This document shows, in pieces, positions 1 through 9,547 of a stretch of 64,000 bases of DNA. How positions within the stretch are numbered: position 1 is the stretch's first letter; each line of letters begins with the position of its first letter. The position numbers and the translations under genes are program-made. Origin of the DNA: Mixia osmundae IAM 14324 (Eukaryota; Basidiomycota; Mixiomycetes; Mixiales; Mixiaceae); assembly GCF_000708205.1 (NCBI RefSeq), contig NW_014575554.1, positions 124,001 to 188,000 of the forward strand. Reading direction: 5' to 3'. Below the pieces are notes generated by a model. The model was not told the origin of the DNA, did not search any database, and was given only the letters and a program-made list of their open reading frames with translations.

Positions 1-70
1 TTTAAGACGGGTGCTTCAATGCATCGGTACAACGAGTGCTGCTCTTACGATGAACGTGATAGGGAACCGT

Positions 71-512
71 TTAGTTCTTGAGCTTCTGCTCGTAGCCCTC
101 GGACCTGGATCTAATGTCAGCACGTTGACACAACAATCGGTCTGGGAAAACGTACTTGGCGTCGTGCTTGGACTCATCCATCTTGTCGCTGACGGCATCC
201 TTTGCGGCGGTTGCGCGCGTGCTGAGGGATGCGTCGTCAGACTTGGCGACCTACACGTCGACCAGGGTCAGCTGATGCGGTGCAAAGCAGGGAAGATGAC
301 ATACGTTCTTGTTTGCCTCCTTGCTGGCGGTGGCACCAGAGCCTTGAACGGTCTCCGAGACTGTAGGGAAAGGAAAGACGAGGTCAGGCAGGCAGACACG
401 AGGTCACGGAACGAGACCAACCGTAGTTAGCGGCTGCAAAGAGGAGAGATCCATCAGCAACGGCCTGGGGCGCGTAGAGGGGGAAGTACTAACCGTCCTT
501 GACAGTCTGCAT
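71..512 (-). CDS. GRG1/CCG1-like glucose-repressible, clock-controlled stress protein
   Basis: Four exons (512-494, 360-305, 250-156, 110-71) give a 69-residue hydrophilic protein. It carries the family signature SETVQGSGATASKEANKN followed by ASLSTRATAAKDAVSDK and ESKHDAK. These are the conserved blocks of Neurospora GRG-1/CCG-1, a small abundant protein induced by glucose starvation and by the circadian clock; its biochemical role is unknown. The introns are 133, 54 and 45 bases with GTTAGT, GTATGT and GTACGT donors. The start was chosen because exon 1 (MQTVKD) joins in phase to the conserved SETVQG block. The C-terminal tail after KHDAK differs from the usual AEANKQ tail. A perfect CRE palindrome lies about 100 bases upstream. 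Confidence is high for family, moderate for the exact first intron. Confidence 0.85.
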
Positions 513-610
513 CTTTGCTTATGTATATAAAGTGTGTGTAGTACGGTAAAGCTTTGCCAAAGGTGAGGTGAAGACGAAGGAGCGGTTACGACGCATTTAT
601 GTACTGCGTT

Positions 611-620
611 GTGACGTCAC
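611..620. promoter_or_regulatory. CRE (ATF/CREB-type) palindrome upstream of the GRG1-like gene
   Basis: The ten bases GTGACGTCAC form a perfect palindrome containing the TGACGTCA octamer bound by ATF/CREB bZIP factors. It lies about 100 bases upstream of the GRG1-like start codon. Fungal stress and starvation genes are often controlled by such sites (Atf1-type factors). A role here is inferred from position only. Confidence 0.5.
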
Positions 621-857
621 GGCTGACGGGGAGCAAGGCGATCGCCGATCGAACACGACCCGACACGACGACGCGTGGCCTGTAGAACCGGATTGGAAAG
701 AAGGGTGTCGCGCGCGCTAGTTCATCCGCCTTTCGCTTGACTGAAAGGCTGCTGGCCTTGCACTGATCTCTCAGACCCGACTGCGCGACTAGATCTCATT
801 TGCCCAAGGATCGCACTTAGCAAAGCGGCCCGTTCACCAGACACACATCTGACGACC

Positions 858-858
<1 letters not shown>

Positions 859-930
<72 letters not shown>
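859..930. repeat. (AC)36 dinucleotide microsatellite
   Basis: An uninterrupted run of 36 AC units (72 bases) lies in the 535-base gap between the GRG1-like gene (minus) and the membrane-protein gene (plus), ending about 118 bases before the latter's start codon. It probably sits in promoter or 5' untranslated sequence. Length polymorphism is expected. Apart from this repeat and the CRE, I see no gene between 513 and 1047. Confidence 0.98.
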
Positions 931-932
<2 letters not shown>

Positions 933-1047
933 CAACACGCACCATTTGACAGAGGCTGGACCTCTACATTGACTTGATTTGATACAAAGGCAAGCATCTC
1001 CAGCGAGCCAGCAGACGGGGCGCTGACTTGCGAAATGAATCCCCCAG

Positions 1048-1974
1048 ATGGATCGCCAGTCTGCCCAGTACTTCTACCAGAAGCAAGCGCGCAAGGCAGC
1101 ACGAGAGATGGGCACACCCTCGCCTCCAGATGGTCGCTCGCCCATGTCACATCAGGCTCAAGCGAGCTACTTTGCCGCGCCAGCTCCTGCAAGGCAGCAA
1201 GCAAGACAACCGTATAATCCCGGTATGCGCAGCAGTCCATCCTTTCCACCCCCTGCCTATACACAACAGCCCACAGCTCAGTATGCACCTCAGCCTCAAC
1301 GCAGCGCGCGCTCCAACGCACCTCGCGAGCTCGTCTTACCCGCACGACAGGCAGCCGCATACGTCCGCCCGCCCCTTGCAAGCGCGGCCAGTGCGACTTC
1401 AACTCTCGTCGGTTCGCCGGACTCGCGCAATGGCAGCTACAAGAATGCAGCGCTAGCCCATCGCGACGATTTCGACGACAAGCACGCTGATCCTGAGAAC
1501 GATCGCTTCGTCCTTGCAGGCGAGAAGAATACTCGCGCCGTGCTCAATAACGAAGAGACTGGACAAGACCGCTTCTGGAAACGATTCTCAGTCGCGCAGA
1601 AGACTTCGCAACAACAAAATGCGAATGGGTGAGCATGCTGGCCAGACCGCAATCATTACGGTGCTGACATGTCTCGCAGGGGATGGCTTGAGGCCGAGCA
1701 GCGTAAGACGCAAGGCTTCGTCAAGTGGGTCTGGCTAGCCGGTCTCCTCATCCTTGTCGTCGTCGGCGCAACGCTCGCGTATCACTTTACACACATGCCC
1801 AAGACAGGCGGCGTCATCGAGCCACCTACACAGCACAACTTTAATCTCGGCCCAGCGACGACGACAGCTTTACCTCAGACGACTCAGGCGCTGGACGCCG
1901 ATCTCGTACTCGGCAAACGACACCTAAGTAATGACTTGCGAAAGCGACACCGCGGTCAACACCGCCTTTCTTGA
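1048..1974 (+). CDS. Single-pass membrane protein with disordered N terminus
   Basis: Two exons (1048-1628, 1680-1974) separated by a 51-base GTGAGC...CGCAG intron encode 291 residues. The first ~150 residues are rich in Pro, Gln, Ala and Ser (disordered). A conserved-looking acidic and basic stretch follows (DRFVLAGEKNTRAVLNNEE, then DRFWKRFSVAQK). About 30 residues later comes a single hydrophobic segment (WVWLAGLLILVVVGATLAY) and a short C-terminal tail. This arrangement suggests a type II membrane protein with a cytosolic N terminus. I do not recognise a named family. Another ATG at 1035 is in a different frame. The gene converges on RIB1, whose stop lies 88 bases away. Confidence 0.75.
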
Positions 1975-2062
1975 ATTCTTCCTGGCTTGTATGATTCGGC
2001 ACATGCTTTCTATCATGATATGTAATTGACGACAACAATGCACTGCTGTTTCTAGTATTTCT

Positions 2063-4105
2063 TTACGAGTGGGGTCGACAGCTACAGCCCTCGCTGCAAT
2101 CGAGGCTTTCCGGGTCAGTGTGTATGTCTGTGAGAGCGCCGATGCTCTGGATCGAGTCTGCCATACGATTGGACTCGTTCTCGGCATCAGAATTACTCGT
2201 ATGGCTCGGTGTCGCCGCCGTGCTCTTGGACTGTGTCGTCGAGTGAGATGGAGATAAGCCTGGTACGCCAAGGAAGGGCTCTGGGGAGCCAATCTGGGAT
2301 CGTATGCCACCGACGATGCTCGCTTGGGCCAATGCACGATGTGTGGGCTTACTCTTGGACGGTCTGCGGATCGTTGCGCGTGGCACACTGGCCATAGGTC
2401 GCAAGGCAGCACTCCGCTGTCGCGTTGCGCCTAGGTCGGGCGAACTTGCACCGGAGGGTAGATCGAGCATATGACCCATGCGTTGTACTTTGGTCTCGAG
2501 ATACTTGTCGAGCTCTGTGCTCTGCGTCATGCCCGCGCCTATCATGCCGACGCCAGACCGTCGCAGGATATGATTCTCGTCAGATTCTGCGCCAGAATCC
2601 GAATCTTCTGGGTCGGTAGAGAAATCGAGCACATCTGTGCGAACGTCCTCTTGACGCCTCTTATGCCGCCGGCGGTGTGTCGAAGCGAGCTGCGTACGCC
2701 AGGCTCGAGGTACCATCGGTACGCGTTCTGCGACGGAGATTCCCTCGCGTTCGAGCTGCTGCATCTTGTCCGGGTTGTTCGTCAGCAGATTGAGCTGATC
2801 GATACCTAGATCTCTGAGGATAGCGGCAGCAATATCATATGTGCGTAGATCTGCGCCATGACCCAAGAGGAGATTTGCAGTCACGGTGTCATGACCGAGA
2901 TCTTGTAAGTTGTAGGCCCTTAGCTTCTCGAGCAAGCCGATGCCTCGGCCCTCTTGTCGAAGATAGACGATGACGCCTCGACCAGACGGATGTGTAGCGA
3001 TCAATCTGAAAGCTTCGTCCAGCTGTTCGCCGCAGTCGCACCGCTGAGACCCAATAGTCTCGCCGGTAAAACATTCGCTGTGTATCCTGACCAGCGGCGG
3101 CTCGCTCATCATGTTCACGCCTGTGGCGCGATCCACAGGTTCTACGTACTCGACCGAGGTAGATGGCTCGGCGTGGGCGGCAGAGAGTCTGCCGACGAAA
3201 GCGCCTCGGACAAGTCGTTCCGTCTCTGTCTCTGTGTTGCGCCATCTGGCATCAAGCGAGCGTGATCGGATATATGTCGCCTGATCTGTGCCGACCTGTG
3301 CTTCGTTGGGCTCACTGAGCTGGTTGCGATCCATGACGAATGCAAGGTGCTCTTTGCGGTCCTTGCTATTGCGATAAAGATGCAAGAACATCTCGCCGTG
3401 CGGCGTCGGCACCCTTGTGCGTACATGACAGACGACCTTGACAGGCACAGGAACAGGCGCGGGCGCTCTCGAGCCAGAGGTGCTTTGCCGATGTGCGCGT
3501 GCTCGTACCGGCGGTTCAGAGGGAGGAACGATCCAAGAGGGCTGTTTCGCCCAGGTCTTCTCCCTTGCCAGATCCTCGAGCCGCTCTCTGGCTTTCTTCT
3601 CCTTGCGCTCGCGTTCCTCCCTGGCCAGTCGCTCTCGTCGGGGTGCCTGTCGAGAGATGAGGCGTACTTTGTGGCCCTCCTTGTCCCGTATGCGCAGCCC
3701 GGTCACTGCTTCCGCGAGATCTTCTTGCTCAAGCGCATCGTCTGCTTCGATGTCGCATCGCTGGTAAGGGTTCAGATGGGGATAAAACTCGTGCAGGAAG
3801 TGATTCCTCGTCACTCTGTGCTCCTTTCAGCATGCTGACCGAACAGCCTACAACGAGCAAACGCACTGTGGACCGCTCAGAGCTGCAGTCTCCAAGATGA
3901 GCGGATCGAGCTGGGGCCGTCTGTCCCAGTTCTTGAGCCGAGCGACGTGAGAGCCGGCCTGAGAGTGATCATCCAGATTGTCTCGAGATGAAGAGGCGAT
4001 GGGCGCAGCGGCCAGTCCGGCGACGTTAGCCCTCGTCAGCGCTGGTGTTGGCGCTCCCGTGAGACCACGAAGGATGGCCAGATCGCCAGGAGTGACCTCC
4101 GTCAT
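2063..4105 (-). CDS. RIB1: GTP cyclohydrolase II (riboflavin biosynthesis)
   Basis: Two exons (4105-3867, 3815-2063; 51-base GTGCGT...CACAG intron) give 663 residues. GTP cyclohydrolase II converts GTP to 2,5-diamino-6-ribosylamino-pyrimidinone phosphate, formate and pyrophosphate, the first committed step to riboflavin and FAD. Visible core: zinc-binding [14 protein letters not shown] (about residues 328-341), catalytic RQEGRGIGL (366), then [17 protein letters not shown] and [12 protein letters not shown]. The protein is about twice the yeast length: a ~200-residue N-terminal extension and a ~200-residue Ser-rich C-terminal tail flank the core. The first exon was found by phase; its own frame stops soon after and the second exon has no in-frame ATG near its start. 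Its start codon lies 65 bases from that of the divergent MRM2-like gene. Confidence 0.93.
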
Positions 4106-4170
4106 TGCCGTTTGCGAGTGACGTTCGATTTATTAGCCGGTCGACAAATTCTCTGAGGAACCCCGAGCGG

Positions 4171-4920
4171 ATGCTCCATGCGACGCCTCGGTTCCGCCAA
4201 CATGACCTCGTACCACTCGGCACACACATCGTCAAGAGGTACAAGTCAGGCTCGAGCGGCCAATGGCTCAGACGAGCGGCCAAGGATCCTCACAAACGCA
4301 CCCGTGCAGTCGAGCATGACTCTGTCCAGCCCATCTCCCGGGCGTATCACAAGCTCGCAGAGATTGACAAGCGATTCAGACTCCTCCGTCCGGGCATGAT
4401 CGTCGTCGACGCTGGTGCTGCTCCCGGTGCATGGTCACAATACGCCTCGTCTCGCATTGAGCCAGATGGCGCAGTGCTCGCAATCGACTTGTTAGCCCTT
4501 TCGCCTCTCGCTAGCATACTCCCAGGAGTACAAGCCTTCAGAGGCGACTTCACCAGTGCTCCTGTGACCACTAGATTCGTCCAGGCCATACGACAGCATA
4601 CAAGCCTGACATCGCGTCAAGCGGCCAAAGTCGATGTCATTTTGAGTGACATGTTGGGCAACCTGTCTGGCGATGACGTGCGAGATAGCCAGCACTCGAT
4701 CGATCTTTGTTCTGCCGTGCTCGACTTTGCCCTCGCCCACCTTGCGTCGGCAAACTCGGCAGCGCTCGTTATGAAGCATCTCGCTTCCGACATCGCTACT
4801 GCCTGGCAAAGGGACTCCTTGGAACCTCGCTTCGAACGCGTCCAGGTGTTCAAGCCAGTGTCGTCAAGAGACGAAAGTCGCGAAGCCTTCTTTGTCTGTC
4901 AGCGGCCACGCTGGCGTTGA
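4171..4920 (+). CDS. MRM2: Mitochondrial 2'-O-ribose rRNA methyltransferase (FtsJ/RrmJ family)
   Basis: A single exon of 249 residues. The SAM-binding motif VVDAGAAPGAWSQYA lies near residue 97, followed by the acidic motif (DLLALSPL), the catalytic aspartate region VDVILSDMLGN, the lysine in LVMKHL, and VFKPVSSRDESREAFFVC near the C terminus, giving the K-D-K-E set of RrmJ-type enzymes. Family members methylate a uridine in the peptidyl-transferase loop of large-subunit rRNA. The basic, acid-poor N terminus fits a mitochondrial targeting peptide, pointing to the Mrm2 rather than the cytosolic Trm7 or nucleolar Spb1 branch. The open frame extends upstream of 4171 but has no earlier ATG. It shares a very short divergent promoter with RIB1. 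Confidence 0.88.
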   Translation: MLHATPRFRQHDLVPLGTHIVKRYKSGSSGQWLRRAAKDPHKRTRAVEHDSVQPISRAYHKLAEIDKRFRLLRPGMIVVDAGAAPGAWSQYASSRIEPDGAVLAIDLLALSPLASILPGVQAFRGDFTSAPVTTRFVQAIRQHTSLTSRQAAKVDVILSDMLGNLSGDDVRDSQHSIDLCSAVLDFALAHLASANSAALVMKHLASDIATAWQRDSLEPRFERVQVFKPVSSRDESREAFFVCQRPRWR

Positions 4921-5305
4921 GCTCGCCTCAAAGACTTTTACGAATCGTTGGCAGACATATCCTTCTTGTCTCCTCTCGTTGCCAAACGTAACGCCTCGTT
5001 CTACGCGCGACGATGATCATCTGATACCAGCAAAGGAGCAGGAGCAAGGTCAATATTATACTGCAGACCAGTACGCTCGTAAGCCATGCGCTGAGCAGTC
5101 TCCACCCGAGGCTGACACCTGCCATGCAAGCTCGACCGAGACTCGCAACAGCCGCTCGATCTGTCGAAAGTATCCTGACTCCCGATCGCTCGGCAGCCAT
5201 GCAGCCCTCGGTGAGGCCCGAGCTCATCACTACAAGACATGCATACATGTCATGCGATACAAGCAGTACAATAAGATAAGCAACAAGCGGCAGTGCTGGT
5301 AGCAT
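4921..5305. other. Gap between convergent MRM2 and kinase genes; hydrophobic minus-strand open frame
   Basis: These 385 bases lie between the two stop codons. On the minus strand an open frame of 125 codons (5305-4928) begins with an ATG directly after the kinase TGA and in the same frame. It contains two hydrophobic stretches (for example LVCSIILTLLLLLCWY). I cannot show that it is translated; it may be 3' untranslated sequence, a spliced terminal exon or a small membrane protein. No other gene is visible. Confidence 0.35.
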
Positions 5306-7715
5306 TCAGAGCAATGTGGCGAGGCTATCTAGTGCAGCGCAGACGTAATCTATGGTAGGACGATCTTGTGCTTGCGGCGATGTCATGGAGCGCAGGAGCT
5401 CTCGGAGCGATTCCGGCACGACGTGTACACCGTCTAGAAAGTATTGCAAGGGAGTGTGGTCAGAGTAGACCTCTGTACTCGTGTTGGCATAGTCATCGTG
5501 TAGATGTTCCTGATCATCTGACCATGCGTCATCGAGGGGCGAGATTGGACTCCTGCGGGAGGTGTCCGTTGGTGATATTGGAGAGGGAATCTTGTCGATC
5601 TCTCGACTTTCGTCCGCATCGATCTCAGGACGGAGCAATGTCGCTACTAGGCGCGAGCTGATGTGCTGCTTGATGGGTGCGCCTGTTGATGGCGTCGCTG
5701 CAGCACCGAACGAAAATCGAGCTGCATCATTCAGCGACCCAGACAGAGAGCCAGACAGATTGCCGAGGTCATTCAGCCCGAAATCAGTCTGCAGACTATC
5801 GCTACGACCGCGGCTGCTCTTGACGCTGCTCTTGCGCGAGAGCGCTTCCGTCGCGAGCGAGATCGAAGTCCTCGTCTTGCTATGCTTCGGCGTGCCGGCG
5901 ACAGAAGAGGCTCTGCTGCTCGATGTGCCCATCATCAGGCGTTGGCGCTCCTCCCATTCCCAGTAACCGCCGCGCAAGACCCATAGCATCTGCTCGACTG
6001 GCGAGGAGATACCTCTGTACGGCTCACCACCGACGATGAGGGTATTGAACGTCACGCCTAGAGCAAAGATGTCGGCCTCGAACGAGAAGGAAGAGGGTGG
6101 AGGTCTGACAAGCTCTGGAGGGTTATAGACAGTCGTGCCGAGACCTATGGGGTCATCGGGCAGTGGCCGTCGTCGAGAGATGGGGCGGGAGGCGCCAAAG
6201 TCGGAAAGTCTCACTGACCAATCAGCTGCAAGCTGCTCAAACCTGACATCAGCCACAACACAATCGTGACATTGGCAAGTAGCTGACCAGTACGTTCTGA
6301 GGCTTGATATCCGCATGTAAGATCCCTCGATGATGGCAGCAAGCAATAGCAGACGCGAGTTGGATTGCCCATCTAAACCACATCTTGCGCGATAGCCGAG
6401 TCGGCTCCGCTCGCATGAGCGAGTACAGGCTTCCATGGGGGCAGTATTCAAGCAGCAAGATGAGTTGGGATGTACCGCGAGTCTCGTGGGGATGCTGCTC
6501 ATGCGCACTTTGTATGGAAGCCAATCCGTGCCGCTGTCCGCGCGGGTGATGGAAAGAAGCGGGTTGACGGGCAGATTCTGAGCGTCGAAGTGACGAGCGA
6601 TCGTCAGAGAGCGGCAGAAAGGCATCATTTGATCCAGATGCGATCGGCGTATATGGCTCTTGCAGGCTGGTAGACAATGGCGCGGCATGCGAGTCCGCAT
6701 GAACGCCAGGTGGCAAAGGCACTTCGACAGCGCGTGGTATTTGATGGCGCTCTGCGTCTACGTGCGTCCGTCCCATCGCCCCGCTGACGGCGCGAGAATG
6801 ATGAGAACTCATGACACCGAGCGAGCCCGATCGCGGCCTGCCCTCTGCTGTACGTAGCTGCATCTCCTCGACAGGAGCAACATCGAGGTGTCTCAGGTGT
6901 CTGTTCAGGCTCAGCTTGGGCTTGGGCAGTCCGAGTCCTAATTCTGACGTGGCGGCTGCCTGTTGAGATCGCAATGCAACACCTGGCAAATTCGGCTCGC
7001 TCTCGACACCGTCCAGCTCGCTTTTGACGCCCAGGAGGCCTAGTAGATAGCACCGACCTGGCTCATTGACATCTGCAGAGTCAGATAGTCGGCTGCGGGG
7101 CGGACGAGCCTTGCCAAGCTTGCCCATGATGAACGCCTCTGTCAATCCTTCGAGCTGCGATTCACGGTCCATATGGACTTGCTTTGCAGCACATAGCTGC
7201 CATGCACCCGGACCCTCGCCATGGGCCTGCTGTGCGTACGACGACAAGAAGACATCGGCATGCCGGCCGGAGCCTAGCCAGAACTGCCGCGTCTTGTAGA
7301 GCCTAAGCTTGACTGATGACGACGATGGCAGAATATCGGGCAGAGAGGGGCGCTCGTGAGAGCCGGGCGTAAGCAGGCCTGGCTCATCGCTGGAATGCGG
7401 CGTCAAGAGTCCCAAATCGAGCGAAATGATAGGCACCGGCGGTACAGCTCTGTCAACCTTGGGCAACGGGCTATCGAGCCAGGAACGGCGCGGCGTCGTC
7501 GAAGAGACACTGTTCTGTTGTACGAGAGTGGCCTGATCTAGCTTAGAGCCATATCGAGGCTCGCTCTGCCAGCCTGCGTCTGCCCAAGGGGGGGCTGGCG
7601 TAGGGTTTGGTAGGTCAGGCGCCTCTGTACGCCAAGAAGTGCCAAAGATGTCGTTCTTGCTCCTCCTGAGGGCCATAGCGGGAGCAGTCTCACTCTGAGA
7701 CATACCGCCCGACAT
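5306..7715 (-). CDS. Serine/threonine protein kinase with large insert in the catalytic domain
   Basis: Exons 7715-6288 and 6232-5306, joined across a 55-base GTCAGC...GAGCAG intron, encode 784 residues. The kinase core is complete but interrupted. The glycine-rich region and AAKQ lysine are followed by about 200 disordered residues. Then come LILLLEYCPHGSLYSLM, the catalytic loop GILHADIKPQNVLL (HAD in place of HRD), LSDFGAS, the activation-segment TTVYNPPEL, and EADIFALGVTFNTLI. A second Ser-rich insert precedes the final DRPTIDYV helix. Catalytic Lys, Asp and DFG Asp are all present, so activity is expected. Residues 1-130 are low complexity. The subfamily is not certain; the layout recalls fungal Iks1-like kinases. 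The frame is open upstream of the chosen ATG (see 7716-8088), so further 5' exons are possible. Confidence 0.8.
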
Positions 7716-8088
7716 CTCGAGCCGCAGTCCGTACGACTTCGCGTCCAGACTGGTCGCTAGGATCGTTGGTGACGTGCCCGACTCGTTATAGCAATCGTGC
7801 AGCTTGAGACCTTGCGAACATGCCAGCTGATTGAGAGGCTCCCGCCTGCCAGTCTATGTGCCTCACCGATGCGATCTTGATCCCAAAAGAGGCGAGCATC
7901 TCGTTCGCTGCCTGCTGTTCGTCGACTGGCTTGCCTGCGCGCTTGGCCAATTGGCGCGGCGCCTAAATCAAAAGTGCTCTGTGCGAGGCACCCGGCCTGG
8001 CTGATCAACACATCAATGTCCTTGTCTGACACTTGCAATGTCTCCACTAGATCCACCGACTTGGGCAGGGGATCCTGCACGGACACAT
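7716..8088 (-). other. Unresolved minus-strand coding sequence upstream of the kinase
   Basis: Three stretches look protein-like but sit in different frames. About 8084-7990 reads DPLPKSVDLVETLQVSDKD. About 7965-7880, after a TTTAG acceptor, reads AKRAGKPVDEQQAANEML. The kinase frame itself, open from about 7855, reads HDCYNESGTSPTILATSLDA straight into the kinase ATG. Donor and acceptor candidates exist (a GTGAGG donor and an AATCAG acceptor 40 bases apart) but I could not build one clean model. This may be an N-terminal extension of the kinase or a small separate gene overlapping its 5' end. Only five to seven bases would separate it from the RCC1-type gene start at 8093. Confidence 0.4.
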
Positions 8089-8092
8089 CACA

Positions 8093-8964
8093 ATGACTGC
8101 CTTGGTGCAGAGCGCGGGGACAAATCAGATCTCACGCGGCTCTTTGCAACGACTAGCCAGATCATCTATCGTACGTGAGGTGCTCAATATGCCACGCAGC
8201 AGTGAGTTTATTCCTCGTCGTCTGCAATTTCAGACTCCTCCACGACCGGCTATCATGTTCAAGGCATGCCATTGGAGCGAGTCGAGATGCCTGTGCCAGA
8301 ATCAATCCAACGCTGGCTTGGCCACGATCAGCTCGATGCTGTCCTGACCGATGGCAAGCTCGTCGGCATGCACAGAGCGCTCGTCATGCCTGCAAGCGTG
8401 ACGATGGTTGACGACGCGTGCTTGTCTGCCACCGGGCTCTTTCTGATCTCGGCAGGGCGCAACTTGTGGCTCGGCTCGGCAAAGTGTGCAAGCTCATGGA
8501 CTTGTCTCAGCGAAGAAGCCAGCGAGCTGGAGCAGCTTGTCGCTGGCGGCGCGCACTTTCTGCTCCTGAGCCAGTCAGGCGGGCTGTCGGGGATGGGCGA
8601 TAACCGATTTGGTCAGTTGGGCGTCACGCGACCAGTCCGAGTCGAACGTCCGACGCGAATCGAGACAGACGAGCTCGAGATCGTTCAGATAGCAGCAGGC
8701 GATCTTCACAGCGCATTTGTAACTCGTCAAGGCGGTCTCTACGTTTTCGGAGACGACACGAATGGTCAAGTTGGCGGTCTGGGAGGAGGCGAGCCTTGCT
8801 TCGTCGACCTGGGCGAGGATGTCGATGTGCAGTCTGTTCTGTGTGGAACCACGTATACCATCGCTCGCACCACCCAAGGCGCTTTCGTGGCCGGCACTGA
8901 CGCGCACCACGAGCTCGGGTCGTTCGGTCGGGCGACTTACCCCGCCTTCGTAGCTGTCGACTGA
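8093..8964 (+). CDS. RCC1-repeat (beta-propeller) protein, Ats1/RCCD1-like
   Basis: Exons 8093-8201 and 8234-8964 give 279 residues; the intron is short (32 bases, GTGAGT...TTTCAG). At least four degenerate RCC1 blades are visible: ISAGRNLWLG, then LLLSQSGGLSGMGDNRFGQL, then FVTRQGGLYVFGDDTNGQV, then an ARTTQGAFVAGTDAHHELG blade. The pattern and length resemble the small fungal RCC1-like proteins (Ats1, alpha-tubulin suppressor) and animal RCCD1 rather than the seven-bladed Ran exchange factor. The function is therefore uncertain. The first exon (MTALVQSAGTNQ) could be part of another blade. The very short intron makes the exon junction the weakest part of the model. Confidence 0.65.
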
Positions 8965-9420
8965 CATAGCCAGCCAATTGGGCGTTATGCGCTTCGGCCA
9001 ACCGTTTTTGCAACTTAGATAGCATGTCCGACCCCACGGGGCTTGCACTCAAAGCCTGACGCGTGGCCAGGCACCAGTGGAGCAGCCTCGCAGTTCATTC
9101 TGCACGACCACGCGCGGCAGAACAGAGGCGCACCCCGACAGCTCGCGAGGTCGATCTCCGCATGTACGAAGGATTGGGTCAAGAGACCCCTTCTCGCAGC
9201 AGCGCAAAGACTCGACCCCCCTCCTCGATCCCAAAAGGCATGTCCGATCAGTGGGGTCTTGGCAGCTAGAACCGAATTGCTGTTGGGCTCAACCTGCAGT
9301 CCTGATCGTCTGACCATTTCTAGCTTTCCATCTTCTTGATCGTGAACCGTGCTAGTGTAATACGCCGGAGTTCGGCAGCGCGCAGACCTTCCCGAAACGT
9401 GGACAGCGCGGGCGAGAAAC

Positions 9421-9426
9421 GCGGGG
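9421..9426 (+). promoter_or_regulatory. Possible Mig1/CreA-type glucose-repression site
   Basis: GCGGGG matches the SYGGRG core bound by Mig1/CreA repressors and is followed by an A-rich stretch. It lies about 125 bases upstream of the hexose transporter start codon. A six-base match is weak by itself; the call rests on position next to a sugar transporter. Confidence 0.3.
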
Positions 9427-9490
9427 GAGAGAAAAAGTGGGCGCGAGGTTGGCTCCAGACTTGGCTGCGACTTTGCGCCTCAAAAGGTCA

Positions 9491-9497
9491 TATAAAG
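9491..9497 (+). promoter_or_regulatory. TATA box of the hexose transporter gene
   Basis: TATAAAG lies 51 bases before the transporter start codon, at a distance compatible with transcription starting in the short 5' leader. It fits a strongly inducible promoter. Assigned by sequence and position. Confidence 0.6.
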
Positions 9498-9547
9498 CTT
9501 GCTGTGCATCTCGCCCCTGCACTCGACACACTTGCAAGCTCGCAAAG

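Larger units (their letters stand above)
8965..9547. other. Intergenic region and hexose-transporter promoter
   Basis: These 583 bases separate the RCC1-type gene from the hexose transporter. Several short open frames exist on both strands (for example minus 9031-8940, reading MLSKLQKRLAEAHNAQLAGY), but none joins into a convincing gene. The last 200 bases are the transporter promoter, with a TATAAAG box and a GC-rich Mig1/CreA-like site listed separately. Confidence 0.5.

Noticed and set aside
636-645. GGCGATCGCC palindrome near the CRE
   Set aside because: Ten-base GC-rich palindromes of this kind are common by chance and no known factor site fits.
722-1402. Minus-strand open frame of 226 codons including a poly-Cys/Val stretch
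   Set aside because: The frame runs through the AC microsatellite and lies antisense to the membrane-protein gene; the composition is an artefact of the repeat.
3832-3899. Apparent plus-strand acceptor (CTTTCAG) followed by an ATG in the RIB1 region
   Set aside because: The short frame ends within 23 codons and the site lies in the RIB1 intron and exon 1 on the other strand.
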